NCBI RefSeq assembly: GCF_958979055.1
Contig: NC_084898.1
Location: 4,246,001-4,310,000, forward strand
Direction: 5' to 3'
Length of the DNA stretch: 64,000 nucleotides
Source: Alnus glutinosa
Lineage: Eukaryota; Streptophyta; Magnoliopsida; Fagales; Betulaceae
The notes beneath the pieces are model-generated. The model was not told where the DNA came from, did not search any database, and saw only the letters and a program-made list of their open reading frames with translations. Positions 33,637 through 45,700 of the stretch are shown here, in pieces; within the stretch, counting starts at the first letter, position 1; each line of letters starts with the position of its first letter. The position numbers and the translations under genes are program-made.

Positions 33637-36600
33637 TCAAATTGATGCTGGCCGATCAAGAAGCATCAATTTGCCCACAAGGAACTGATGGCGCTGTCGT
33701 GTCATGGCTTTTGTGAAGATGTCAGCAATTTGGAGATTAGTAGAAATATGAGGAAGAGATATAACGCGAGTGTCCACGGCTTCCCGAATAGAATGACAGT
33801 CGACTTCAATATGCTTAGTACGCTCATGATAAACAGGGTTGGCAGCAATTTGAATGGCACTAGTATTATCAGCATGAAGAGGAGTAGAATCAGATTGAGA
33901 AAAACCAAGCTCACCCAGAAGCCCACGAAGCCAGATAATCTCTGAACAAGCAGCAGACATGGCCCGGTATTCAGATTCAGTAGAGGATTTAGAAACATGA
34001 GCTTGCTTCTTACTTTTCCAAGAGATCAAAGAATCACCAAGAAACATGCACCAACCTGTGATGGACCTCCGAGTATCAGGACAACCGGCCCAATTTGCAT
34101 CACTATAAGCAACAAGGCGAAGCGAAGAGCCAGTCGAAAAGAACAACCCACGACCAGGTGACCCTCGAAAATATCTAATAATACGGCGAACAGCAGCAAA
34201 ATGAAGGTGACGTGGAGTGTGCATAAACTGCTTAACCTGCTGGACAGCGAAGGAAATATCAGGCCGAGTAATAGTCAAATAGTTCAAGCTCCCTACCAAT
34301 TGTCGGAATAGAGTGGGATCATCAAGAAGATCACCCTCCTCACTACGATATTTCACATTGACCTCCATAGGAATATCCACTGACGGCGAACTCTGAAGAC
34401 CGGCTAGCGTAATCAAATCCTGGGTATATTTGTGTTGATTCAAGAATGTACCTGAAAAATCCATGTGCACTTCCAAACCCAAAAAATATGTAAGAGGACC
34501 AAGATCTTTCATATGAAAAGAAGCCTGAAGATTCTGCTTGAGATGGCCAATCATAGTGGAGTCAGAGCCAGTAATGACAATATCATCCACATATACAAGT
34601 AAAAGAACGAGACCAGTCCGAGTCTTGCACAGAAACAAAGAGGAGTCATATTGGCTTTGAACAAAGGAAAGATGAAGTAAAGTAGACCGAAATTTTTCAA
34701 ACCACGCCCGGGGAGCCTGTTTTAAGCCATAGAGAGACCACTTTAGCTTACACACAGCGGAAGAGGGAGACGAAAATAAACCTGGAGGAGGACTCATGTA
34801 AATATCCTCTTTGAGATCACCATGAAAAAAAGCATTTTTGACATCCATCTGGTGAAGTGGCCAGCCTTGAGAGGCGGCAATACAAAGAATCGTACGTACT
34901 GAAGTCATTTTTGCCACTGGAGCAAATGTCTCCTCATAGTCCACCCCATATTCTTGCCTGTTCCCAAGCACAACTAAGCGGGCCTTATACCTGTCCAGAG
35001 TCCCATCAGATCGGAGCTTAACCGAGAAAACCCATTTACAACCAATAGCTTTAACAGTAGAGGGGCAAGGAACCACATCCCATGTATGATTGTCCTCGAG
35101 AGCCTGGAGTTCTTCATCCATTGCCTTTCACCAACACTCATGTTTGACAGCCTCTGAAAAGCATGTAGGAATAGAAATAGACGATAAAGTAGTATTAAAA
35201 GAAGTGTCGAAATCATTATACCGCTCAGGAGGGCGTATAAGCCGAGTAGATCGTCGAGGACCAGGCTCAGGAGGTACATAAGTATTGATTGGATCTGTCT
35301 CAGATGTCATTTCAATCTCAGGAGAAGTAGTCGGAGCAGATGCAGGTGAAGGATCAGTCTCGGGAAGGGGCAAAGTTGGTCGACGTCGAGTATACACAAG
35401 TCCGGGTTTGAACCGGTCAGGAAGTGGTGGCAAATCATCAAAACAAGGTAGAAAACTACGCTCAGCCAATGACTCAACATGTGTAGGAAAGAAATATTGA
35501 TTCTCAAAGAAAACAACATTACGAGATATACGAAATTTGTTAGCACAAGAATCATAGCAAACATAACCTTTGTGAGAAATACTATAACCCATAAATGAAC
35601 ATTTAACAGACTGAGCAAAAAGTTTGGTGCGTTCATGAGGAGGCAAATGAACAAAGCAAACACAGCCAAAAGTACGCAGATTAAGATAGCTAGGATGCTT
35701 ATGGTACAAACGGTGATATGGAGAATCAAAATTCAAGACCTGAGAAGGCAGTCTATTAATTAAGTAAACTGCAGTAGATAAAGCCTCAACCCAAAATTTA
35801 GCGGGAACAGATGATTCAAGCAATAAAGTGCGAACAACATCTAAGAGGTGTCGGTTCTTTCGTTCTGCCACTCCATTTTGCTGGGGAGTATAAGGGCAAG
35901 AACGCTGAGAGACAATTCCTTTTTGATGTAAGAAATCATGAAACTCGTGAGACATATATTCTCCACCAGAATCAAACCTCAACATCTTAATGCATGTAGA
36001 AAATTGGTTCTCAATATGTACGACAAAGTTCTGAAAAACAGACAAGACCTCAGATTTGGCCCGAAGAAAATAGACCCAAGTATACCGACTGAAATCATCT
36101 ATGAATGTCACAAACTATTTATATCGAGCATGAGAAATAACGGGAGAAATGCCCCATACATCACTATGCACAATATCAAAGCATTTAACAGCACGACTAC
36201 CATGAGCAGGAAATGAAAGAGTCTTACTCTTACCAAGTTTGCATACAGAACAATCAAAAGACAAGTGTTTAGAGACATGAGTTTTATTGCCAATCAAACC
36301 AGAATTGAACATACGAAACAAAATAACAGAGTTAGGATGGCCCAAACGTTTATGCCATGCTTCACTCTAATTATTAACTGTCATACAAGCCAAAGATAAA
36401 CTACGAGGAATAGAAAATTGCAGAGGAAAGAGTCTGCCAGCTTTAGGCCCCTTCGCGAGTATCTTCCCCGACACCTGATCCTGCACAAGACAACCATCAC
36501 GAGAAAAATGGACATCACAGTTTTCTTCAACTAATTGGCCAATTGAAATAAGATTATTTGACAGTCCAGGAGATACATAAACATTTTTGAATGACTGATT

Positions 36601-36924
36601 GATATCTCCTATTTCATTTATAGCTAAATGACTCCCATTAGCTACCTGAATTTGGGATGAACCATGATATGGACGAACATTGCACAACGCATCAGATGAT
36701 TTGGTCATATGATTGGATGCAGCAGAATCAATAAGCCAAGACTTATGCGAAGTATTACCTTGAAGCCCTAAAGCAGAAAATGCTGACATAATCATCTGTT
36801 GTACCATCTCAGGTGTAAGACTGGAGGATCCGGCTGCAAAAGAAGCTGAGACCGTCCCTGGAGCAGAAGAAGTGTTCACTGTAGTCTGATAAGCAGTAAC
36901 AAAAAATGCAATGCCACGTGTCAA
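33637..36924 (-). pseudogene. Copia-2 pol: protease, integrase, RT, RNase H in one frame with three stops
   Basis: One continuous minus-strand frame broken only by three stop codons, at 36367-36369 (TAG), 36115-36117 (TAG) and 35128-35130 (TGA), with no frameshift. Domains in order: protease-like region with DSAASNHM near 36720; the zinc-type integrase N-terminus (CSVCKLGK) near 36250; the integrase core from about 36111 with FIDDFSRYTW and ERKNRHLLD; the reverse transcriptase from 35121 with MDVKNAFFHG and an intact YVDD near 34590; RNase H with AYSDANWAGC and STESEYRAM to 33637. The long frame fits the low LTR divergence. Confidence 0.92.
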
Positions 36925-37440
36925 CAGCTTTCCTCACACCCTCCAAATAGTTTCACAGGATGACCCGCACCAGAGAATGACCCGCACCAAGCAGCCCAGA
37001 AACAGAACCTCACCAGATTCTGTCTACCGCACTAGAAAACACCACGGAACACAGAACAACCCGCACCACAACCGGATTCTGTCTTCTGTACTAGAAACCG
37101 CACCAGAAATCACCACAATACCGAACTAGAGTCGGCCGCACCGCACTAGAGTCAGCCGCACCGCACCACAGAACAGAACACCAGAGTCGACCACTCCACA
37201 CCACACCACAGAATCGGTCGCACCGCACCACAGAACCAGACACCCAGCACACCAGAGTCGGTCACACCACAGAGAGGAACACCCACCGGTCGCACCGCAC
37301 CAAAAAAGAAACTCAGAGGATGCCGAACAGCCCAGAACCACCGAACAGCACCTAAATCGACGTCCACCAAGGTACGTCCAGAAAACCCTAGAGCAACCCT
37401 CTGTCACTACCTTCAGAAAATATTGAGTAGAACCCTAATT
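36925..37440 (-). repeat. G/T-rich minisatellite-like leader of copia-2
   Basis: Degenerate repeats of GGTGCGG and TTCTGTGGTG words (minus strand), irregular spacing of about 20-30 nt, in the place normally held by gag. Both strands have chance open frames of low complexity. Confidence 0.75.
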
Positions 37441-37454
37441 TGGCTCTGATACCA

Positions 37455-37637
37455 TGTCAATTGGATTCAATGCCTCTCATCGTGAGGGTTTCTCGTATTA
37501 TATAGAAAATAAAAAAGAATTACAAAGCTGAATTTCCGCAATTACAAGATACTATCAAACCAAATAAGGTAATTCTAGAAATCCTAATAAGGAAATTATA
37601 ATTACAAAATATATATGTTATATGCTAGCTGTTAACA
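37455..37637 (-). repeat. Copia-2 5' LTR
   Basis: 183 bp, flanked outside by GGGTA and inside by the primer-binding site. Confidence 0.93.
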
Positions 37638-37811
37638 GGGTAAAAGGTGCAAAGACTGAAGAATACATTAACAGGAAGATGCGTTGATGAACAATCAAAA
37701 TAAGGAAGAATGCACTTGCCTTTGTGTCACCAACAGGAGGAGTTGCAATTGCCTCGTCAGTGATGGAAGCAGATCCCTCCACAGTGACACCACACCCTTC
37801 TCCAGAAATAT

Positions 37812-38935
37812 CTACTATCATTGAAAAAAAAAAAAAAAAAAAAGGCATTAAAGAACCAGAGACAATTACTCAATTTGTCACAATTTGAGGCCAAACCGTG
37901 ACTTGCAGGAAAAATTTACGGTTTTTACTGCGTCCCACAATTTATACAGAGAAATTTTGCCCTTTGTGCTATTCCGCTGTTATTCTTCACTTTATAGATG
38001 ACACATGATAAACAAGAAGACATCAATGGCTACTTCTCCACCTGTCAGTAAAAATCATACTCAAAAATTCAAACCTAAAACCTTATGTATGAAACAGAGT
38101 GGTTCATAAGGGAAGTAGCAGATAAGAAAGAATTCATAGTTCAAGAAGTCCTTTCTAACATTATTCGTTATTTACTACATGTTAAGGCCGTTTTATCACA
38201 AGCCCCTTAGTTTCAAAAGGCATTTTTAAGGTAGTAATTTAGTTAATATTTCATCCAATATTTTAAAATTGATCTTTTTTCAGAAAAAAAATACATTGAT
38301 ATGGTTTAAGTGGTGTAAAATATATATATATAACATCTATTTTGTAGTGTTTTAAGGGTTTCGATTTAATTTCTCTTTCTCATGAAACACCTGAAATTAA
38401 ATATAAGTGTACTAAAAACCTACTGCAATAGGTATTGTAGTTCTACATAACCTAAGCCTAATCCTTAAAACAAAAATAAATAAATAATAATCTCTGGAGT
38501 GATTTTAGCCACTCACACGTAGGCAGGCCATGAGGGGTGGCCGAACCACCCTCAAATGATAAGGGGTGGTTCAGCCCCTCCATTTTTGGCAATAGTGGTG
38601 GCTCGAGCTACCCCAAATTTTATATATATATAATTTTTTTAATAATATTAATGAAGCATACAAGACAAGTGGCAGTTGTTGATTGTTTTGACGTGTCTTG
38701 TTAAAATATTAGATGGAAGTATAATTTAGATCTTTCGGGTTAATACAAATAATATCTATGATACTTTTATAAACCAAGTGATCCATTTAAATTATTTAAT
38801 AAACGGCCTTACCACATTAACTAATGAAGCATTTAACCCTAATTTGTTTGATACTCCTTCATGTATTTTCCAGTTAAACATAAACGTTACTTTCATCAAA
38901 TGGTTAACATGAATTGTTATGTGTAATAAAACTAG
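37812..38935 (-). repeat. eEF1B upstream region, second copy (partner 17681-19212)
   Basis: The intron and upstream DNA of the eEF1B pseudogene. Nearly identical to 17681-18026 and, after a gap, to 18660-19212. The segment 38158-38338 replaces 629 bp of the partner that contain a leader-exon-like sequence, so the pseudogene lost its 5' end. GGGTGGCC-type words at 38530-38600 belong to the foldback family. Confidence 0.82.
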
Positions 38936-39217
38936 GTGGATTTGAACCTAGACACACAGACAGAACACTCGCATGCTTCATAACCTAATATTCACATTCC
39001 CCAAATTCCTAGCAATTATTTTCCCTTTCACAGTGGAAATCAGATTTGGAATTGTGATTCATTAATCATAGGATGGAAGAACATTACCCACGAAGTACAT
39101 AAATTACACAATCTGTTTCCATTTCATCAGAAATTAAAAATTTTGTACACTGTTGGATTCAAAGTTTCTTGTAAAAGGCCTCCCAAACTTCCAACCCACT
39201 GCATGAATAGGTCCTCT

Positions 39218-42200
39218 TCAAACTTTCGAACTGCTCTGGCTCTGGCTCCGGCTCCGGCTCTGGGCAGCATTTCGTCTTGCGCAGCATCCGACGAAGTATA
39301 TCATCGACTGCATTGCACAACAAATGAAATATAGATGACAACTAAAAGAACAACATAGGAAGATCATTTGATGATGGTTGAATGTTGGTGAAGGGGAGTG
39401 CCTTACCAAGACAACAAATAAAATAATATTGAAGATTGCTACCACTCTCCACTCTATTTTCATGTATTGTGCAACACCAGCCCTGGGAACAGATTGGGGA
39501 AAAAGCAAATGTATGAACATTTAATAAAGAAATAGAGGAAAATACCATGAGGTACTGATGATGCTTACTTGCAGGAATCACAATTATAGCACTTGATGGC
39601 TTTGGAGTTTTTGTAAAGTTTGCAGTCATTGTTGGAACTAACTGGATGAAAGCTCAAGTCATAGTATGAGGCATTCACAGCAGGATAACCACACCTATAT
39701 TTGAGTTGAATAATAGGAAATATTAATGTCAGTAACATGGATCATCACCATTATGAATTGTTAAAATATTAATTAAATGATGATTTAATATGATGTAAGA
39801 ACAAAAGTCCGGACTCCACAAGTTAACCCTACCCCCCAATTTTAATTAAATATGTCACATGTTGGACATCACTTGTTGAAGAGGAGTTTAAGCAACACTT
39901 GAAGGAGAGTGTTGGAATTTTAATTAAAGGATTAAATTCATTCTATGTTATTTAACATGGTATCAAAGTAAAGGTAATGAGTTTGAACCTTGTCTCCGTT
40001 CACCTTCTATTTCAATTAAATATATCACGTGTTGAGCTACACTTATTAAATGAGAGTTTGAGCTCACATGTGAGGGGAATGTTAGAATATAAATTAAATA
40101 ATTAAATACATCATTTCCTATAAGCTTAAGTTTTTAGGATAAGTGACGATTTAACATAAACTATTGTCTAAAATAAACTGTATATACTATTTTTTGCATA
40201 AAAAAGATTTTGTAACTTTTTTTTTACGGACAAGTAATTATATGGCAAAAAAAAAATGGAGAATGAATATTGAATTTATAAATAAAATTAGAAAACCTTC
40301 AGAACAGAGAAAACTTAAACAAAAGAACAGCAAGGCACCTACTCAGATGGTGGTCGACAGCAGCCAGCCTCAATGGGGCTGAGTTTTGCCAATTTATATT
40401 GTTTAATGGTCTGCAATCAACAAGTGAAGAAATCTTAAACCAAATGGTGGGGAAAAGTGAAAACATCACCGTTCATGTCACGGAGAAAGATCAGCAAATT
40501 CAACATAAAAAGCTCAAAATCAGACCTTATATTTCTTCGATAAGTTATTGCAATCTTCAGATTTCACAAGACAACTCTTCAAGCGCTTCCAGTTTTGGGT
40601 ATTGTTCAGCTAAATTAAAAGACCAACATCAAGCATTAAATCATAACAACGTTGACACTGATATTCTTCGCATTGCTAATAATAAAATATTCTCACCTGT
40701 TTTAGAAACCATGAATGATAGTCTTGAAGTTGATACTCTTTATACCTAACCAAACAAGAAGAGATAGATTAATTGCAGACATCAAGTCAACCCTAGTTGA
40801 TCCTTGCAAAAGAGAATCAAAACAAGAAAGAAGCAAATGACAGAATATTACCATTCAAAAAGGATTTCTGCAGTCAATTCCACAGAAAGGCATTTTACCA
40901 ACCAAAAGCAAAGTGAGAGACAACAATAATGATGCTATCAGATGAATTACATGTATTCTCACCTCAAACCAGAAACGCTATGACCAGATCCATTATTTGT
41001 TACAATAAACCTACAAGGAAAGGCAGAAAGTAATATAAAATTAAAACGAGCACCAAGTAGAAGTAAGTGCGTTACTTGTTGAGAAAACTTCTAATGATAT
41101 CTAGAAAGAAGGCAAAATAAAGATTAAACTATTGTCGAAGAGAATAAGTCATCTAATATCATCGTTTTGAATCAAACTCCTGTTTTTTCTCACAGCATTC
41201 ACCTAAAAATAATTGAATATTAACATTGATACTGTAAATGACGAATGACTATGGTAAATCCTTTGGAGTGGATACGAAACAGGAGACACCTCTAGCAGTT
41301 AAATTGGGTGCTTTGCATGATATTCACAAGTTAAAAACTTATAAAAAAAGAAAAAGAAAAAAAAGTAATATTAAAGAAATCGATGACAAAAGCACCGGAT
41401 TGATGTGGCAAGATCATGTTTTACTTATTTAATCAACACGATCTTCAAAGAAATCACTTCCACGGGAGTTGCATTTGAACACAAATTAATACCACACCCT
41501 TGAAACCCTATCTGGCAATTTAGGAAATGGAATATTCCTATGAAAACAAGATAAACTCATAGGAACACAATCTTACAAAATACAAAGGCTTCAGGTACAA
41601 CATGCAGCTTCCTATCAACCATGCTTCCAGTCAATTTTTATAAAGGATTTCCCTTTGGGTTAGCATTTAAGTAGCATCCAATCATTTCTACTGAAAGAGA
41701 AATTTGAGAGATTGAAAGATGGTCCAACCTCACTTTCTTTTGGCACATTAATTCTAAGTACTCCTCAATAAACATTGGTCACCGTTAATTGTATAACTAA
41801 GACGTATCAACCGACAATACATAATGGCCGAACTAACTTCATATACCCTCAACATATATCACTAGTTGTCAATATAATTAGTGTATGCTCCTTGTTCTGT
41901 TTGTCATAAAATTAGCCACACAATCACACTCCCACTAATCCGCTCAACTCAAAACCACATCTTTCATCACTTTTTGAGGTTTGCATGCAATTTTTTTTTT
42001 GGTTTTTCTAAACTTAACTAAAATGCACCAAAGGGTAGGTACACATATACTTGGGAAGCATACAATGACTCAGGTCCGGAATGAGCTAGCACCAACACCA
42101 GCTAAAAACAAAATCTAGAAAGAAAGTAGTAGAGCTCCACTCTCAAGGGGAGGTACTTAAGCTTATGAGAAAGGTGAGCTTAATGTAATCTAACGGTCAT

Positions 42201-43793
42201 TCAACACTCCAAAAGCTTGAGAGTTCCTCACCAAAGATTCCACATCAAGCACAAAGGCATAAAATTCCAAAACAATCTTCTATCTTTGTTGCCAAAAGTC
42301 CCATAACAACTTGCCAAACGTCTCGCAGAATTAGAAAGCACTCAACTAATAACAAAAGAACAAAAACTAAAACCAAAAGGGCAAAAACTAATCCCAAAAC
42401 ACTTCAGCAGTATCACAATGTAACAATTGATGATCCACTTATTCTCCATCATTTTAGACATATAAGACCAATTAACTAGATTTTTCTGTTTAATATGATT
42501 ATTTCTATGAGACATTCAGATGAATAGCAGTGAACAAAAATGGCACCTTAGTAGGCATATGAGCATTTTAACCCAAACTCATATATTAGTAACAGTAGCT
42601 AAATATAGAATAACCATAACACAGCTAACTTCATAGCACTTGCAAAAAGAGAAAAAAATATGAAGTCCAGCGCAAAAAAGTTATCCAAGACCCCTATCAT
42701 ATAAGCTTCACTTTAGATGAAAAAATCAACTTCAGCTTCACAAATACTTACGCCAATACAGTGAATACTAGAATTCCCACCAGAATGAAGCACAACATGA
42801 TTAGATACTGCAAGTGAAACGTCAAGGCCCACCCAGAAAAGAAATAATGTACACAGAACAAGTACATTCATCTTGAAAAGGATACAATCCACAAGAGTAT
42901 GGAGCTGTTTTTGAGTGCGCCAAAGAACCCGATTATAGATCTAAAGTTCAAAGGAAAACAGAAACGAATATGTGAATGTTAAGGGAATAAATAATGGAAG
43001 GGTAAATATTAGATTAAAATAAGAAATCAAAGTCCACTAACTCAGAAAGAAAAACTTACACCACAAAGATAAAAGCACCAAGGCCTAAAACAGGGAGAGT
43101 GAGGGAACTTCGACAGCCATCGTGATGAGTGCTCATCCATATCCCAAAAATTATGACAGTTACAGCTAAAAGCTGCACAAGGAAGACAAGAAGTGAGCAT
43201 AAACCCTCTATAAAAAAAGATAAAAGGCACACGATTTACTTCGTTGCTTCAATTTTTCATGTTCCAATTCCAATTAACCATCAAGGAAAGCTTCCCATAT
43301 ATTTTTTAGTAACCGAAATTACAGAATCTCACCAGGTAACGAGCTAAAAAAAACATTATGCACCACTACATGATAATGCGAAAACCATCCAGAACAATTT
43401 GCAGAATCAACTACAAGGGCAATGTAAGAGTAAATTGAACAGCAAGAACCCGAATTTAGAGTTAATAACAGATAAAGTCAAAATGTTCCAAATAAAACAA
43501 ACCCAATAGACACTACAGAATATTAAAAAGAACCCCCAAAACAAGTCAGACATTAAAACCCAGCAGCAGAAACAAACCCATCTATGACGTGATTGACAAC
43601 ACCAAAAGAGCAAATCAAGAAATGGAGTACACAAAAAGAAGGGCCTTTTCAAAATGTACAAAAGGAATCAACTTCAAAAGTGAAAAAACCAACTAAAATC
43701 TAAACAAACAAGAACGGAGATAAACAGCACAAAGCATACCATGGTGAGAAAGTTGATCCATCTGATTACAAAAGTGCTCGTTCCTACTCCCAT
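39218..43793 (-). CDS. TET10: TET10-like tetraspanin, 272 aa, 11 exons
   Basis: A four-pass membrane protein that organises membrane microdomains. Exons (minus strand): 43740-43793, 43060-43172, 42886-42940, 42752-42807, 40963-41010, 40697-40745, 40526-40609, 40343-40410, 39569-39694, 39407-39482, 39218-39307; 819 nt, all borders GT..AG and in frame. It starts MGVGTSTFVIRWINFLTM. Membrane segments lie near residues 10-32, 43-66, 75-97 and 227-250. The large outer loop has the plant tetraspanin GCCRPPSECG (169-178) and CYNCDSC (211-217). The C-terminus after GCCARRNAA is a short SR/SQ repeat. The long intron 4 (41011-42751) has no gene. The start lies just below a GA-rich leader. Closest in memory is Arabidopsis TET10; the ortholog call rests on motif recall. 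Confidence 0.93.
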
Positions 43794-43849
43794 TTTCCCT
43801 TTCCTCCTCCTTTTTCTCTCAATCTAACCTTCAACTTAAAGCAACACAG

Positions 43850-43874
43850 AGAGACAGAGAGAGAGAGAGAGAGG
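43850..43874 (-). repeat. (GA)n tract in TET10 leader
   Basis: AGAGAGACAGAGAGAGAG on the plus strand, about 60-80 bp upstream of the TET10 ATG, reading as (CT)n on the coding strand, a common feature of plant 5' leaders. Confidence 0.8.
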
Positions 43875-44245
43875 ATGTCAGAGTTTATGGGTGTGAGAAT
43901 AATTGTTTCCAATATAAAAAGGAAAAGTCCCTTCTGAGTTCTTAGTTCTTCTTAAAGTGGCACTTACACCTCAAGAAAGGAGAGAGGGGGCAAGTAGGAG
44001 CGGCTTGTCTTGTCTGGGGATCAAAGATAAAGTGGAAAGGGCAATGTGGTCAATGACAAAACAAATGCACATGGTTCATGTTACTCATTATTTAACCTCC
44101 ACACACAACACCCGTTATTCAACAGAAACCGGTGACTCAGGTCTAAAAGAAAAGATTAGGGAAATCCAACATCGAAGTCAAAGACAAAGGTACAACGTTG
44201 ATGCTTGGAAAGTTGTTTTGTTCCCCGTAGGACAAGGGTCAAGGG
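43875..44245. other. TET10 upstream region
   Basis: Probable TET10 promoter; no coding gene. An open frame from 43957 has low complexity at its end (poly-G) and no family resemblance. Confidence 0.4.
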
Positions 44246-44437
44246 CAGAGACGCCGCGGGCCGGGGGGGGGGGGGGGGGGGGGGCCATGGCCTCCCAATT
44301 TCTTTAAAAAAAACGATTTCTAAGGTTTAAAAAAAAAAAAAAATCTCAAAAAAATTAAAAATTTAGCCTATTGGCCCTATCAATAATTTTCTTTTGCTAT
44401 TGACCCCTGCTCATAAGAACTTCTGGCTCCGTCCCTG
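44246..44437. mobile_element. hAT-type MITE, 192 bp
   Basis: The left end CAGAGACGCCG and the right end CTGGCTCCGTCCCTG are roughly inverted. The exact 8-bp target duplication GTCAAGGG lies at 44238-44245 and 44438-44445, the hAT length. It contains a run of about 20 G (44265-44284). A related piece is at 16441-16600. Confidence 0.85.
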
Positions 44438-44445
44438 GTCAAGGG

Positions 44446-45212
44446 TGTATCCGTAATAAGGGACAATACTCTCTTTTACTTTGGAGTTGAAAGAGTTATA
44501 TTGTGGTTGATATTTTTATTTTAGAGTAATGTTAAAAACAAATTTTATGAATTTTTTTTTTTTTAATAATGACCAATTTAATTGTTGGTTCAGCCTCTCA
44601 CATTAATATGGTGAAATAATTTTAGGATAAAAACGTAGTTTTTACTATTAATAATGTACATGATGGCGATGATAATACATAATGATGTATCATTATGTTT
44701 TTTTTTTTTTTTTTTTTTGGAAGAATTAAGTATTTGGTTAAATGTAACTTGAAATGACTCCTCAATTTACTTAAAATTTAGAAGATCTTATCTCCTTCTT
44801 TTGCCTTTATTTCTCTTTCTCTGATTACATGACCATGTATTTTGTTTCCTTTTGCTTTCTCATACAATCTTCATTTGTTTTTAATAAGAATATGATTTTC
44901 TTTTATGATTATGATTTTCTTTTCGGGCCACCCCAGCCTGTGGGAGCGGCCGCGAGCTCACAGGCCACCTGTTGCACAGCAACCCTTTTCATTTCTTTTT
45001 TTCTATTTTTAATAATAATAATAATAATATTTTTTAGTTTTATATATTTATATATTTTATTAAAAGTGCTATGTGTTGCTATTTTATTGGCGCTGACATA
45101 ACACCTAACAAAATCTATCAAATTTTTTAATGAAATTTGACTCTAGAGAGCAATTTATAAATTAAACCAACCACATAAACTAATAACGCCCCCAAAGAAA
45201 TATTGGAAGAAT
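44446..45212. other. AT-rich spacer
   Basis: No gene; poly-T at about 44699-44718 and a GGCCACCCCAGC word near 44926 from the foldback family. Confidence 0.5.
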
Positions 45213-45700
45213 TTGAGTTTGCCATCTATTAAACCTTTTTCCACAAGCTTCTTGGTTGTGGAAAGACATAATCAAAGAACAGTCAATTGGATATGGACTC
45301 CAACAACATTAAGCCAATTCAGTGTCAAGTCATGTGATATTAGCTGTCAACAACAACAACAACAGTTACAACATTTGATCAGCTCATGGGCTGGAATCAA
45401 ATGAAGGTCAATAGATATTAGCAAGGGCCTCTATTACCTGAGGAATGGAAAAAGCTTTGGGGTCTCAAAATCCAACATAAACTAAAGCACATGCTCTGGA
45501 AAGTGGCATGGGACATTTCTTCATGTGAGAGCAAAGCTGGCAAAGTTCATCCCCTCCAACGACAATGAGGTTTTGTTCTACCCATTATGCAACCTCAAAT
45601 TAGAAACCTCACATCTTTTTTTTGAGATGTGATCTTGTTAGAATAATTTAGAGACAATCTCATTGGCCTCTCAATATAGATGATTTAGAGTATTTCTAGC
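45213..45700 (+). pseudogene. LINE zinc-binding region relic
   Basis: In changing frames it reads EWKKLWGLKIQHKLKHMLWK near 45445 and LCNLKLETSHLFF near 45590, the C-terminal zinc-binding region of plant LINE polyproteins. Stops and frameshifts are present. Confidence 0.7.

Larger units (their letters stand above)
33447..37637 (-). mobile_element. Copia-2: young Ty1/copia element lacking gag
   Basis: 4191 bp on the minus strand, with 183-bp LTRs at 33447-33629 and 37455-37637 that differ at 4 positions. The target duplication GGGTA is at 33442-33446 and 37638-37642. The primer-binding site TGGTATCAGAGCC (initiator-Met tRNA type) lies next to the 5' LTR at about 37441-37454; a purine tract (TTGAGGGGGGA, minus strand) adjoins the 3' LTR at 33630. 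Between the primer site and the protease there are only about 500 bp of G/T-rich minisatellite-like DNA and no Gag frame or zinc knuckle. It would depend on Gag from elsewhere. Confidence 0.93.
32420..37811 (-). pseudogene. eEF1B (EF-1 beta/delta) guanine-exchange subunit pseudogene
   Basis: eEF1B recharges eEF1A with GTP during translation elongation. Four minus-strand exons are readable. 37720-37811 codes ISGEGCGVTVEGSASITDEA. 33127-33263 holds the acidic tract and VDLFGEETEEEKKAAEE. 32891-33004 codes [18 protein letters not shown]. 32420-32607 codes [20 protein letters not shown] and the end [15 protein letters not shown], close to the family consensus. Evidence that it is broken: the N-terminal exons and promoter are missing, one extra A shifts the frame in the Asp tract (GATGAATGATG near 33230), and a copia element fills the intron between the first two exons. 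That intron would use a GC donor (AAG|GCAAGT). It might alternatively be read as a damaged allele of a once active gene. Confidence 0.85.

Noticed and set aside
35285-36216. Plus-strand frames in 35.0-36.2 kb
   Set aside because: Shadows of the copia-2 integrase frame on the minus strand.
37126-37407. Cys/Gly-rich minus-strand frame near copia-2
   Set aside because: Translation of the G/T-rich minisatellite; low complexity and inside the element.
40399-40749. Plus-strand frame of 116 aa
   Set aside because: Antisense to TET10 exons 6-8.
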